Assembly: GCA_022615255.1 (NCBI GenBank)
Contig: JAKEHC010000022.1
Location: forward strand, 1 to 12,062
Length of the DNA stretch: 12,062 nucleotides
Direction: 5' to 3'
Origin: Candidatus Dadabacteria bacterium
GTDB taxonomy: Bacteria > Desulfobacterota_D > UBA1144 > Nemesobacterales > CSP1-2
This document shows positions 6,634 to 12,062 of this stretch, piece by piece. The number at the start of each line of letters is the position of its first letter. Positions within the stretch are counted from its first letter, which is position 1. Below the pieces are notes generated by a model. It was not told where the DNA came from and did not search any database. It worked only from the letters and a program-made list of their open reading frames with translations. The translations under genes were made by a program, and so were the position numbers.

Positions 6634-7230
6634 TTATTCCTTGAACCTGCCTTCAAGTACTATTTCTGAAATCTTTTTTCTGCCAGATGGTATCTCCCTT
6701 TGCTGAAGCCTTTCAGGTAGTTCTTCCTTTTTCCCGGGTTTTCCTACGGCAACCATTGCTTCGACCTCATATTCCTCGGGAATATTTAAAAGCTCCCTGG
6801 CTTTATCGTAGTCAAAGCCCTGCATTCCATGCACCACCAGACCTTTGAGCGACCCTTGAAGCGCAAGGTTTTGCCATGAAGCGCCTGCATCAAATGAATG
6901 TGTCCTTGATGGGTTGCCACTCTGGTCAAATGTCTTTTTTGATATTATTACAATTAGCGCCGAAGCGTTCTTTGCCCATATTTTATTGCCTTCTACCAAC
7001 AGGTTGAAGAATAGCTCCCAATCATCAGTATCCCTCCTTGCATAAAGGAATCTCCAGGGTTGGTTATTAAAAGATGAGGGAGCCCACTTCGCTGCTTCAA
7101 ACAGGGACATTAATTCATCATGACTTATGTCTTCTCCAGACATAGCTCTTGGAGACCATCTTTTTAAGAAAATCTCATCAACTTCATATTCTGGTTTTCT
7201 GTATTCCCTTATATTAATTTCATTTATCAT
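6634..7230 (-). CDS. Nitroreductase-family FMN oxidoreductase
   Basis: A 198-residue flavoprotein expected to use FMN and NAD(P)H to reduce nitro compounds, quinones or enones. The FMN-phosphate motif RWSPRAM is at residues 24-30, and AAKWAPSSFNNQPWRF (46-61) is the family hallmark. SFDAGASWQNLALQGSLKGL (112-131) forms the second half of the flavin pocket. EVEAMVAVGKPGKKEELPER closes the fold. The ATG at 7230 follows AAGGGAAAAC. It is the last gene of the MarR-pirin-nitroreductase operon, 36 bases after the pirin stop. Its 3' end meets the HxlR relic head-on. The true substrate is unknown; family position and partners suggest detoxification. Confidence 0.92.
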   Translation of the reverse strand: MINEINIREYRKPEYEVDEIFLKRWSPRAMSGEDISHDELMSLFEAAKWAPSSFNNQPWRFLYARRDTDDWELFFNLLVEGNKIWAKNASALIVIISKKTFDQSGNPSRTHSFDAGASWQNLALQGSLKGLVVHGMQGFDYDKARELLNIPEEYEVEAMVAVGKPGKKEELPERLQQREIPSGRKKISEIVLEGRFKE

Positions 7231-7266
7231 TTTGTTGTTTTCCCTTAAACTTTTCTCATTGAACAG

Positions 7267-7965
7267 TTAAGCCAGATCAAATAGCAATATTTCCGAAGAT
7301 TCGCTTGCGCTTATTTCGAGGTTTACTTCTTCACTTACCGAGGCACCATCTCCATGCTTAAGCTCGTGCCCATTCATTATCACACTGCCATTCGCTATCT
7401 GAACCCAGGCATGACGATCCGGCTTAAGGCTATAAGTAATATTTTCTCCTGGGGCTAGCAGTGAAGCAAGTAAATTAACATCTTGATGCACAGTAACTGT
7501 GCTATCGCGACCATCACTCGTTGCTACAAGGCGTAGCTTGCCCTGTTTCTCGCCGGGATTAAACTCTCGTTGCTCGTAACTGGGTTCTATATTCTTCTTT
7601 GTTGGTAGAATCCATATTTGCAAAAGGTGCACTGGCTCAGTTCGCGAGCGATTGTATTCGCTATGTGTGACACCGGTGCCGGCGCTCATACGCTGGATTT
7701 CACCTGGTGTAATAGTTGAGCCGTTGCCCATGCTGTCCTTGTGCTGCAGTGCGCCCTCGAGTACATATGTAATTATCTCCATGTCTCGATGAGGGTGTGC
7801 GCCAAAACCGGCACTTGGTTTAACCCAGTCTTCATTAATCACTCGCAGACTGCGAAAACCCATATGTTTGGGGTCATAATAGTCGCCGAATGAAAATGTG
7901 TGATAACTGTCAAGCCAGCCCAGATTGGTGTGACCGCGCTCATGACTCTTTCTTATTTTAATCAT
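7267..7965 (-). CDS. Pirin family protein (YhhW-like bicupin)
   Basis: A 232-residue bicupin, the length of E. coli YhhW, with a single metal site in the N-terminal cupin. HPHRDMEIITYVLEG supplies His57 and His59, and GTGVTHSEYN supplies His101 and Glu103, the same four ligands at the same numbers as YhhW. RKSHERGHTNLGWLDSYHTF is the classic opening. Some pirins have quercetin 2,3-dioxygenase activity and others act as regulatory partners; which applies here is unknown. The ATG at 7965 is one base past the MarR stop, and its GGAGGG ribosome site lies inside the last MarR codons. Translation of the two is probably coupled. MarR control of pirin and nitroreductase is the likely logic. Confidence 0.94.
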   Translation of the reverse strand: MIKIRKSHERGHTNLGWLDSYHTFSFGDYYDPKHMGFRSLRVINEDWVKPSAGFGAHPHRDMEIITYVLEGALQHKDSMGNGSTITPGEIQRMSAGTGVTHSEYNRSRTEPVHLLQIWILPTKKNIEPSYEQREFNPGEKQGKLRLVATSDGRDSTVTVHQDVNLLASLLAPGENITYSLKPDRHAWVQIANGSVIMNGHELKHGDGASVSEEVNLEISASESSEILLFDLA

Positions 7966-7966
7966 G

Positions 7967-8431
7967 TTACCCTCCTTGTTGCTTTTTTTCCCTTTTCCCC
8001 AGCTTCCTGCATATGCGCCTGAGTTCCTCTTGCTCGGAATCAGTCAGAATACTCATCTCCTTCACTATAGCAGAGACATGACTTGGGAAGATTTCATTAA
8101 TTAATCTGCGTCCCTTTTCTGTCAGGTTAACAGTTATAAATCTTCTATCTTCGATTTCACGCTTCCGTTTAACCAATCCTCTCTTCTCCAAATTATCTAC
8201 AACCATCGTGATATTTCCGTCGCTCTTAAGATGTTTTAGCGCTAGTTCTCTCTGGCACATTTGACCTAAATGAAAAAGCGCTTCAAGCACACCCAACTGA
8301 CCTGTGCTAAGCCCGTTATCACCAAGAAAACGGCTAAGCCTAGATGTTATAGACTCGGCAGACCGCATCAAATTTATGTAAGCGTTAAGCGCTCTAATTT
8401 CTTTTTTTGTTCCTTTGTAATGGGTTCCCAT
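7967..8431 (-). CDS. MarR-family transcriptional regulator
   Basis: A winged-helix repressor of 154 residues from ATG 8431 (MGTHYKGTKKEIRALNAYIN). A TTG at 8458 would add nine residues (MILKYSKLN), but these are encoded inside the inverted repeat and have no family support. Helix-turn-helix: GQMCQRELALKHLKSDGNIT, then recognition helix MVVDNLEKRGLVKR; wing: EIEDRRFITVNLTEKGRRL with the conserved Asp-Arg-Arg. No Cys sits at the N-terminal OhrR position; one is in GQMCQRE and one near the C-terminus. It leads an operon with pirin and nitroreductase. A 14-bp-arm inverted repeat just upstream suggests autoregulation. The inducer is unknown; phenolics or quinones fit the operon. Confidence 0.93.
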   Translation of the reverse strand: MGTHYKGTKKEIRALNAYINLMRSAESITSRLSRFLGDNGLSTGQLGVLEALFHLGQMCQRELALKHLKSDGNITMVVDNLEKRGLVKRKREIEDRRFITVNLTEKGRRLINEIFPSHVSAIVKEMSILTDSEQEELRRICRKLGKREKKQQGG

Positions 8432-8445
8432 GTTTAATTTTGAAT

Positions 8446-8476
8446 ATTTTAATATCAAACTGTTTAATATTAAAAT
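8446..8476. promoter_or_regulatory. 31-bp inverted repeat, candidate MarR operator
   Basis: The left arm ATTTTAATATCAAA (8446-8459) and right arm TTTAATATTAAAAT (8463-8476) pair at 13 of 14 positions around a 3-base spacer. It lies between 15 and 46 bases upstream of the MarR ATG and covers the predicted -10. The size and symmetry fit a MarR dimer site, so the operon is probably self-repressed. Confidence 0.65.
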
Positions 8477-8499
8477 AATTACGAAATTGCATTTGTCAA
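8469..8499 (-). promoter_or_regulatory. Predicted promoter of the MarR-pirin-nitroreductase operon
   Basis: On the minus strand a perfect TTGACA (8494-8499) is followed by TTTAAT (8469-8474) at 19 bases, a slightly long spacer; TATTTT at 16 bases is an alternative -10. Either -10 overlaps the inverted repeat at 8446-8476. Confidence 0.5.
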
Positions 8500-8540
8500 G
8501 GTTTATTGAATAAGCTGGTTTTGTTCACTATTATGTTTTA

Positions 8541-8645
8541 TTATCTATTCCGATAGAAATCAGGCCTTCTCTTATCTAAAAAGCAGGTATAGCCCTCTAC
8601 CATTTCTGAAGATTTAAGGAAGAATCGGGCAAGCTCAAGGCTCAG
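8541..8645 (-). pseudogene. C-terminal stump of an enoyl-CoA hydratase/isomerase
   Basis: The last 34 codons of this minus-strand frame read LSLELARFFLKSSEMVEGYT followed by CFLDKRRPDFYRNR and a TAA. This is the ending of crotonase-fold enoyl-CoA hydratases: the ‘E-x-x-x-F...S-x-(D/E)-x-x-E-G...F-L-(D/E)-K-R-x-P-x-F’ pattern. The catalytic core is absent; upstream DNA is the tail-tube gene, whose stop (8635-8637) lies inside the stump in another frame. The longer open frame reaching 8744 is tail-gene shadow. I infer that the junction at about 8645 is a recombination scar where a fatty-acid or CoA-metabolism gene was cut away. Confidence 0.6.
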
Positions 8646-9156
8646 TGAACGAAGGTTCCGCAGGTTCAGTGACGGAGTAATCACGCTCCCAGCCTTCGTG
8701 TTGAAGGGTGATGGACTCAAAAGCAACGGAAGTATCGTTAGCATCGAGATCGCTCAGAGCAACATAATCAGAGGGCCAGCACCTATAAACCTTGAATGCC
8801 ATTACCAGTTGGCCCGCCTCATTGTATAGCTCTATAATGATATCCTTTCGAAAATCCTTTAGGGAGACTTCGGCGCCAGGGCTTGAGCCATAATTCCAGA
8901 CCTTATTTGCCCAACTTTCAAACTCAGTATCATGGGTGCGGCCTCTCATAAGCACGACTGGCTCATAGGAGGTCTGTCCAGGCGATTTATGGACGGTACT
9001 AGGGTCTCCGCCCTCGCGATGTGTGACAACCTCTGTCACCCTTCTCAAGGAGCTCATTTTTGACACACCAGCAATGTATCTGCCATCCCATTTGACGCGA
9101 AATTTGAATTGTTTGTATGGGTCGAAACGATGAGGATTCACGCTGAATTGCACCAT
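8635..9156 (-). CDS. Orphan phage tail tube protein (T4 gp19-like family)
   Basis: A 173-residue tail-tube-like protein. FKFRVKWDGRYIAGVSKMSS (17-36), VVTHREGGDPSTVHKSPGQT (43-62, with the family's REGG turn), VVLMRGRTHDTEFESWANKV, then DIIIELYNEAGQLVMAFKVY and a Trp-Pro-Ser turn, and finally ESITLQHEGWERD are the conserved blocks of the family. In phages, contractile injection systems and tailocins this protein stacks as hexamer rings around the delivery channel. No sheath, baseplate, spike or ATPase gene lies nearby, so it is an orphan. The ATG at 9156 has a strong GGAGGTGTAACA ribosome site, so it is likely expressed. The C-terminus SVTEPAEPSFTEP is a flexible tail running into the hydratase stump. 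Confidence 0.88.
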   Translation of the reverse strand: MVQFSVNPHRFDPYKQFKFRVKWDGRYIAGVSKMSSLRRVTEVVTHREGGDPSTVHKSPGQTSYEPVVLMRGRTHDTEFESWANKVWNYGSSPGAEVSLKDFRKDIIIELYNEAGQLVMAFKVYRCWPSDYVALSDLDANDTSVAFESITLQHEGWERDYSVTEPAEPSFTEP

Positions 9157-9177
9157 TGTTACACCTCCAAAGATGAT

Positions 9178-9245
9178 GGGTCAGATACCGTTTTGGAAGT
9201 CAAGCAGGTATTACCGAAAAATTTGGGTGGAACAGAATCTGACCC
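9178..9245. repeat. Symmetric hairpin (MITE/REP-like) element
   Basis: Outer arms GGGTCAGAT (9178-9186) and ATCTGACCC (9237-9245) are perfect inverted repeats; pairing extends inward a further six positions with two mismatches (to GTT/AAC). A central palindrome GGTATTACC (9207-9215) shares the same centre (9211). The unpaired middle forms an internal loop. This nested symmetry suggests a small mobile or REP-type palindrome, with no transposase in the window. It lies just upstream of the orphan tail gene. Confidence 0.5.
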
Positions 9246-9302
9246 CTATTTTCAGATTAGTTAAGACTTAACCAAGACTAATAACATTACATCAAGGTCT
9301 GC

Positions 9303-9884
9303 TTATGGTTCAATCTTCGTCCCTAATACTTTTAGAAACTTCGATAGCCATTCAGGATGGGCGGGCCATGCTGGTGCAGTGACTAGATTACCGTCCACAT
9401 GAGCCTTGTCCATAGGCACGCTCACAAACTCACCGCCTGCGCGCTTCACATCCGGTCCCACAGCAGGATATGCGGAACAGCTTTTCCCTTCGAGTACGCC
9501 GGCTGCGGCTAAGACCTGGGCACCATGACAGATAGAAGCAATGGGTTTGTTCGTCTTGGCAAAATGTCTCACAATCTCGAGTACTTTATCATTTAAGCGG
9601 ATGTATTCCGGCGAACGCCCGCCAGGGATTACTAGGGCATCGTATCCTTCCGCCTTTACTTCATCAAATGTAGCGTTAAGATTGAAGTTATGACCCGGCT
9701 TCTCTGTGTATGTTTGGTATCCCTCTCCGTCATGGACAGCCGTTCGGACATTCTCACCTGATTTCTTGCCCGGACTGACTGCGTGAACGGTATGTCCCAC
9801 CATAAGGAGCGCCTGAAATGGCACCATCGCTTCATAGTCTTCTACGTAGTCACCAACAATCATCAAAATTTTCTTTGCAGCCAT
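9303..9884 (-). CDS. DJ-1/PfpI family protein, plant DJ-1D-like (glyoxalase III/deglycase candidate)
   Basis: A 193-residue cytoplasmic DJ-1/PfpI-fold enzyme. The nucleophile elbow ASICHGAQVLAAA places Cys119 followed by His120. The acidic motif GDYVEDYEAMVPF (11-23) supplies the conserved Glu near the cysteine. YDALVIPGGRSPEYIRLN is the family's glycine-rich turn. The whole sequence, including TAVHDGEGYQTYTEKPGHNF, LNATFDEVKAEGYDALVIPG and VDGNLVTAPAWPAHPEWLSK, resembles one repeat of plant DJ-1D, which converts methylglyoxal to lactate. A role against dicarbonyls is therefore likely but not proved; other relatives are called proteases, chaperones or deglycases. The ATG at 9884 follows AGGAGGTAGACAAA. 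It lies 71 bases after the nuclease-like gene with its own likely promoter. Confidence 0.93.
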   Translation of the reverse strand: MAAKKILMIVGDYVEDYEAMVPFQALLMVGHTVHAVSPGKKSGENVRTAVHDGEGYQTYTEKPGHNFNLNATFDEVKAEGYDALVIPGGRSPEYIRLNDKVLEIVRHFAKTNKPIASICHGAQVLAAAGVLEGKSCSAYPAVGPDVKRAGGEFVSVPMDKAHVDGNLVTAPAWPAHPEWLSKFLKVLGTKIEP

Positions 9885-9905
9885 TTTGTCTACCTCCTTT
9901 CTTCT

Positions 9906-9911
9906 ATTATA
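9906..9911 (-). promoter_or_regulatory. Possible -10 box of the DJ-1-like gene
   Basis: A perfect TATAAT on the minus strand, 21 bases before the ATG at 9884. The -35 region 17 bases upstream (AACACA) is weak. It would give a very short leader containing the AGGAGG site. Confidence 0.35.
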
Positions 9912-9955
9912 TGTTCTATGAAATATGCTGTGTTATATAATGCTTGGCGATAATG

Positions 9956-10774
9956 TTATTCATTTATCAAATACCTGAGTTCCAAAACGGGTTTCGGGAA
10001 ATCACGCCAGCGGTTCTCCAAGCAGACCAAATAATCAAAAGAATCAAATGTATGATTCCAATTTGAACGAGACAAGGTATGTTTAAGCTCGACTCTAAAC
10101 TCACGCTGTTCCTTGTCGTCATAGCATATGGCATCAATGCCTTTGCTTTTCTTAAGTTCGATAATTTGCCAGGGAATGGTTCCTTGTGCGCAAAGAATAG
10201 CAAATAAAGCAATCACACCTGATTCATCCTGAGGTGCATAAGGGAAGCCTATCATTCTTGTTCTCTCCCACTTCTTCCGCTTTGTCTTTTCTGGGATTGG
10301 TGGTATTGGGCGTGAAAAATCGGAGTGTATATTTCCGTATTCATTCCGGGGAGATTCTTTAGGCCTATGAGTAGGGCTTTTCTCTTCTTTTACTTTTTTA
10401 GAGTATGGTAACTTTACGATACCAAGTGAACTTGCTGTTTTGATAAACTCCACAAGGGTTGACCAACGGCCCTTGCTAAAGTTTAATCCGAATTTCTTAC
10501 GCTCTGATAACTTCGGAAAGCGACCGAGTTCATGCACCGCTCTCTTGAGACGCTCAAAATATACTTCGTCAGGAACAAATTCCTTTGTCTTCGGTTTAAA
10601 ACCAGCTTTTACACAATAATCTGACCACGTCATTCCACCATCATATATTTCGTAAAGGGAGAAACGGCCTCCATTACTTAAATACTCTGATCTGCTTAAG
10701 CCCTGCATACCCGGGACTAAACCCAAGTCTCGTGCGACTCTTACAATGTCATCAATAATTTCTTTTGCTCTCAT
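9956..10774 (-). CDS. Protein with two homing-endonuclease-associated-like repeats and a PD-(D/E)XK nuclease-like domain
   Basis: A 272-residue protein not recognised as a named family. Two N-terminal repeats (about 4-59 and 72-119) share the pattern ‘long helix, hydrophobic-Gly-x-x-Pro, Ser/Lys-rich turn, then Gly-x-Trp/Phe-s, Trp/Phe, a-G-(F/I)’, e.g. LGLVPGMQGLSRSEYLSNGG and HELGRFPKLSERKKFGLNFS. This resembles the DNA-binding repeat found with homing endonucleases. Residues 125-172 are a Lys/Pro-rich linker. The C-terminal part (173-272) has a helix ESGVIALFAILCAQG, then Asp214 (KGIDAICYDD) and Glu229-Leu-Lys231 (FRVELKH), the D...ExK core of restriction-like nucleases, then SNWNHTFDSFDYLVCLENRW. 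It starts at ATG 10774 without an obvious ribosome site. DNA binding and cleavage are inferred; a defence, mobility or repair role is possible. Confidence 0.8.
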   Translation of the reverse strand: MRAKEIIDDIVRVARDLGLVPGMQGLSRSEYLSNGGRFSLYEIYDGGMTWSDYCVKAGFKPKTKEFVPDEVYFERLKRAVHELGRFPKLSERKKFGLNFSKGRWSTLVEFIKTASSLGIVKLPYSKKVKEEKSPTHRPKESPRNEYGNIHSDFSRPIPPIPEKTKRKKWERTRMIGFPYAPQDESGVIALFAILCAQGTIPWQIIELKKSKGIDAICYDDKEQREFRVELKHTLSRSNWNHTFDSFDYLVCLENRWRDFPKPVLELRYLINE

Positions 10775-10802
10775 TTTAATATTGTTGCGATGCCTTGTAT
10801 AA

Positions 10803-10836
10803 CTGTTAATATCTGTATTACAGATTTCCTGTTAAT
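10803..10836. promoter_or_regulatory. 15-bp perfect palindrome flanked by direct repeats
   Basis: ATCTGTATTACAGAT (10811-10825) is a perfect inverted repeat around a single T. The 8-mer CTGTTAAT flanks it directly on the left (10803-10810) and again on the right (10829-10836). It is 36 bases upstream of the nuclease-like gene start and may be its operator. Confidence 0.45.
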
Positions 10837-11124
10837 TTAGAGGTATATCAACAATGCGTTTATATATCTAGATGAAGCTTGGTAGTCCTTTCACAAGATT
10901 CATCAACTCTACTACGATTTCTCTCGCCCGTTTTGAGCATTGCAATTCTCACCTTTCGGATTTGTGACTGACTCCGCTGTTTGAATCAACTGACTTATTT
11001 GTTGCTTTTTATACCTATTTCTGTATTGACGCAATTTTGCCATCTATATCCATAATATTCCCATTTCAAATCTTATGCAACGGGTAAAATTGATGCATCT
11101 CATATCGTGTGATAGCCTAATACA
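10837..11124. other. Intergenic region between divergent genes
   Basis: About 290 bases upstream of the VWA gene (plus) and the nuclease-like gene (minus). It holds no convincing open frame. A possible plus-strand promoter is TTGACG (11026-11031) with CATAAT (11051-11056), a 19-base spacer. No RNA gene was recognised. Confidence 0.5.
11026..11056 (+). promoter_or_regulatory. Possible promoter of the VWA-protein gene
   Basis: TTGACG (11026-11031) and CATAAT (11051-11056) are each five of six matches to sigma-70 boxes, but the 19-base spacer is long. It lies about 70 bases upstream of the proposed GTG start. Confidence 0.28.
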
Positions 11125-12062
11125 GTGGACTCTAAAAGATATGACCAGAATATAGAAACCGATTCCTTTGATAGAGAGCTTTTTTCTGAGCTTGAAGCTA
11201 CTTCGGAAGAACTCAGGAACCTTATTGAACGCGGTTCACATCTACTGCCTAATTTCCGCTCTTTAATACTGGATTTATTTGCTAGCTTTTATAAGTACAA
11301 CGTCATGGTTCATCCCGAAGACGAGGTTAAGAGGGGTGTGTTTATGGGGAGAAAGCTTATTGAGAAAGCCCTCTCAAGCGAGGGTTATAAGGATTTAAGG
11401 GAGGAAACGATTCTAAACGATTTTAAGTCCGCTATTGCAACATTAACTTTAGGGAGGGAAGTAATCAAGTGGGTCAAATCAGAGGATGGACTTTCTGAAA
11501 AGTCACTCATCAAGGAGTGGGAACTAGAAAAAACTGAGGAGGATTTTGATGAGCTTAAAGAAAAGCTCGAAACATTTGAAGAAATCGAAAAGAAAAAAAC
11601 TTTGGGTAAGTCTCTTAAAGAAGCAAAGAAGGACATGCAATTTAAGCTAAGAAATGAGGAGGGAGAGCTTAAGGAGCTTGAAAATGAGCAGAAGGAAAGA
11701 CTGGGAAGAATAGACTTGAAGCTTCAAAATCTCGTTCAATCTAACCTAAAAAAGGCTCAAGAAAGAGTGGAAGAGGTTGAAAGAGAGCTTTTGGAGTGGG
11801 GGGCATCAATGGGAACACCGGAGGAAAAACCAATCGGGGAAAGGCTCGAGCTTGCGGAGAAGCTGTTTAAAAACGAGAAGGTTAGAAGGCTTTCTCTTAT
11901 GGTAGGAAGTCTTAAAGAAGAGATGTTTTCTTCAAGAAGAAAAATATGGTCAAAGAGAGGAACCGAGGTCTATGACATTTCCCTTGGGAACGACATAGGG
12001 CGCATCATTCCCAGTGAGCTGGTTTCTTTAAGGCACAGGGCATTAAGGAAGGAGTTCTTAAA
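11125..12062 (+). CDS. VWA-domain (ViaA/CoxE-like) protein, N-terminal part (3' end beyond window)
   Basis: 312 codons are visible before the window ends. The frame opens after a stop at 11113-11115; GTG 11125 is the first usable start, though no ribosome site precedes it. An alternative ATG at 11305 would cut off a conserved-looking helical block (LLPNFRSLILDLFASFYKYN). Residues about 125-225 are strongly charged, Glu/Lys-rich and predicted coiled coil. The last visible part (DISLGNDIGRIIPSELVSLR, then HRALRKEFL) matches the segment that comes just before the von Willebrand A domain in ViaA/CoxE-like proteins. These partner MoxR/RavA AAA+ ATPases in remodelling of membrane or metal-cofactor complexes. 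The VWA domain with its MIDAS metal site must lie past the window. A MoxR-type ATPase gene nearby would be expected but is not visible here. Confidence 0.75.
   Translation, partial: MDSKRYDQNIETDSFDRELFSELEATSEELRNLIERGSHLLPNFRSLILDLFASFYKYNVMVHPEDEVKRGVFMGRKLIEKALSSEGYKDLREETILNDFKSAIATLTLGREVIKWVKSEDGLSEKSLIKEWELEKTEEDFDELKEKLETFEEIEKKKTLGKSLKEAKKDMQFKLRNEEGELKELENEQKERLGRIDLKLQNLVQSNLKKAQERVEEVERELLEWGASMGTPEEKPIGERLELAEKLFKNEKVRRLSLMVGSLKEEMFSSRRKIWSKRGTEVYDISLGNDIGRIIPSELVSLRHRALRKEFL

Noticed and set aside
8432..8458. TTG start adding nine residues to the MarR protein
   Set aside because: The extension is encoded by the inverted repeat and promoter region and lacks a ribosome site; ATG 8431 starts the family-like sequence.
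8541..8744. 67-codon minus-strand frame taken as a whole gene
   Set aside because: Its first half is a shifted-frame shadow of the tail gene; only the last part (hydratase stump) has protein-like support.
8635..9156. A contractile injection system or prophage locus
   Set aside because: Only the tube gene is present; no sheath, baseplate, spike, terminase or lysis gene is visible.
9178..9245. Integron attC site
   Set aside because: The hairpin lacks the GTTRRRY and RYYYAAC core sites and no integrase is seen.
11385..11636. 83-codon minus-strand frame rich in Ser and Phe
   Set aside because: Antisense to the Glu/Lys-rich coiled-coil part of the VWA gene; its Ser/Phe bias is what the reverse of GAA/AAG codons gives.

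Overview
The window looks like accessory chromosome from a Gram-negative bacterium. A MexEF-type tripartite efflux system with a lipoprotein-type adaptor implies an outer membrane. Starts mix ATG and GTG, ribosome binding sites are often strong GGAGG types, and base composition shifts from GC-richer (efflux genes) to AT-rich (regulator region, right end). The genus cannot be assigned from sequence alone. No rRNA, tRNA, CRISPR array or complete mobile element was found.

Layout. Positions 1-4114 (minus strand) hold an RND efflux operon: the membrane-fusion lipoprotein, then the HAE1/MexF-like transporter, which runs off the left edge. The adaptor appears frameshifted just after its signal peptide. 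The transporter carries an unusual insertion of about 75 residues with two extra hydrophobic segments. Positions 4115-4776 are AT-rich and hold no convincing gene. Positions 4777-6067 are a divergent pair: a short-chain dehydrogenase (minus) and an HxlR regulator (plus), with a 17-bp perfect palindrome between them. Positions 6173-6633 hold a strong hairpin, a 60-residue exported protein (minus), and a decayed second HxlR copy with a duplicate of the HxlR promoter. Positions 6634-8431 (minus) are a MarR-pirin-nitroreductase operon led by a large inverted repeat that is a good MarR operator candidate. Positions 8541-9156 hold an orphan phage-tail-tube (T4 gp19-like) gene abutting the C-terminal stump of an enoyl-CoA hydratase. 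Positions 9178-9245 hold a symmetric hairpin element. A DJ-1/PfpI protein resembling plant DJ-1D follows (9303-9884), then a protein with two homing-endonuclease-associated-like repeats and a PD-(D/E)XK nuclease-like domain (9956-10774). From 11125 (plus) a RavA/ViaA-type VWA protein runs off the right edge.

Taken together, much of the window fits a defence against reactive organic compounds: quinones, aldehydes, dicarbonyls and drugs. The parts are efflux, an SDR, a nitroreductase, a pirin, a DJ-1-like protein, and two regulators from families (HxlR, MarR) that often sense electrophiles. This common role is inferred from families and proximity. The gene debris (HxlR relic, hydratase stump, orphan tail gene, hairpin element) marks the region as a site of repeated rearrangement.
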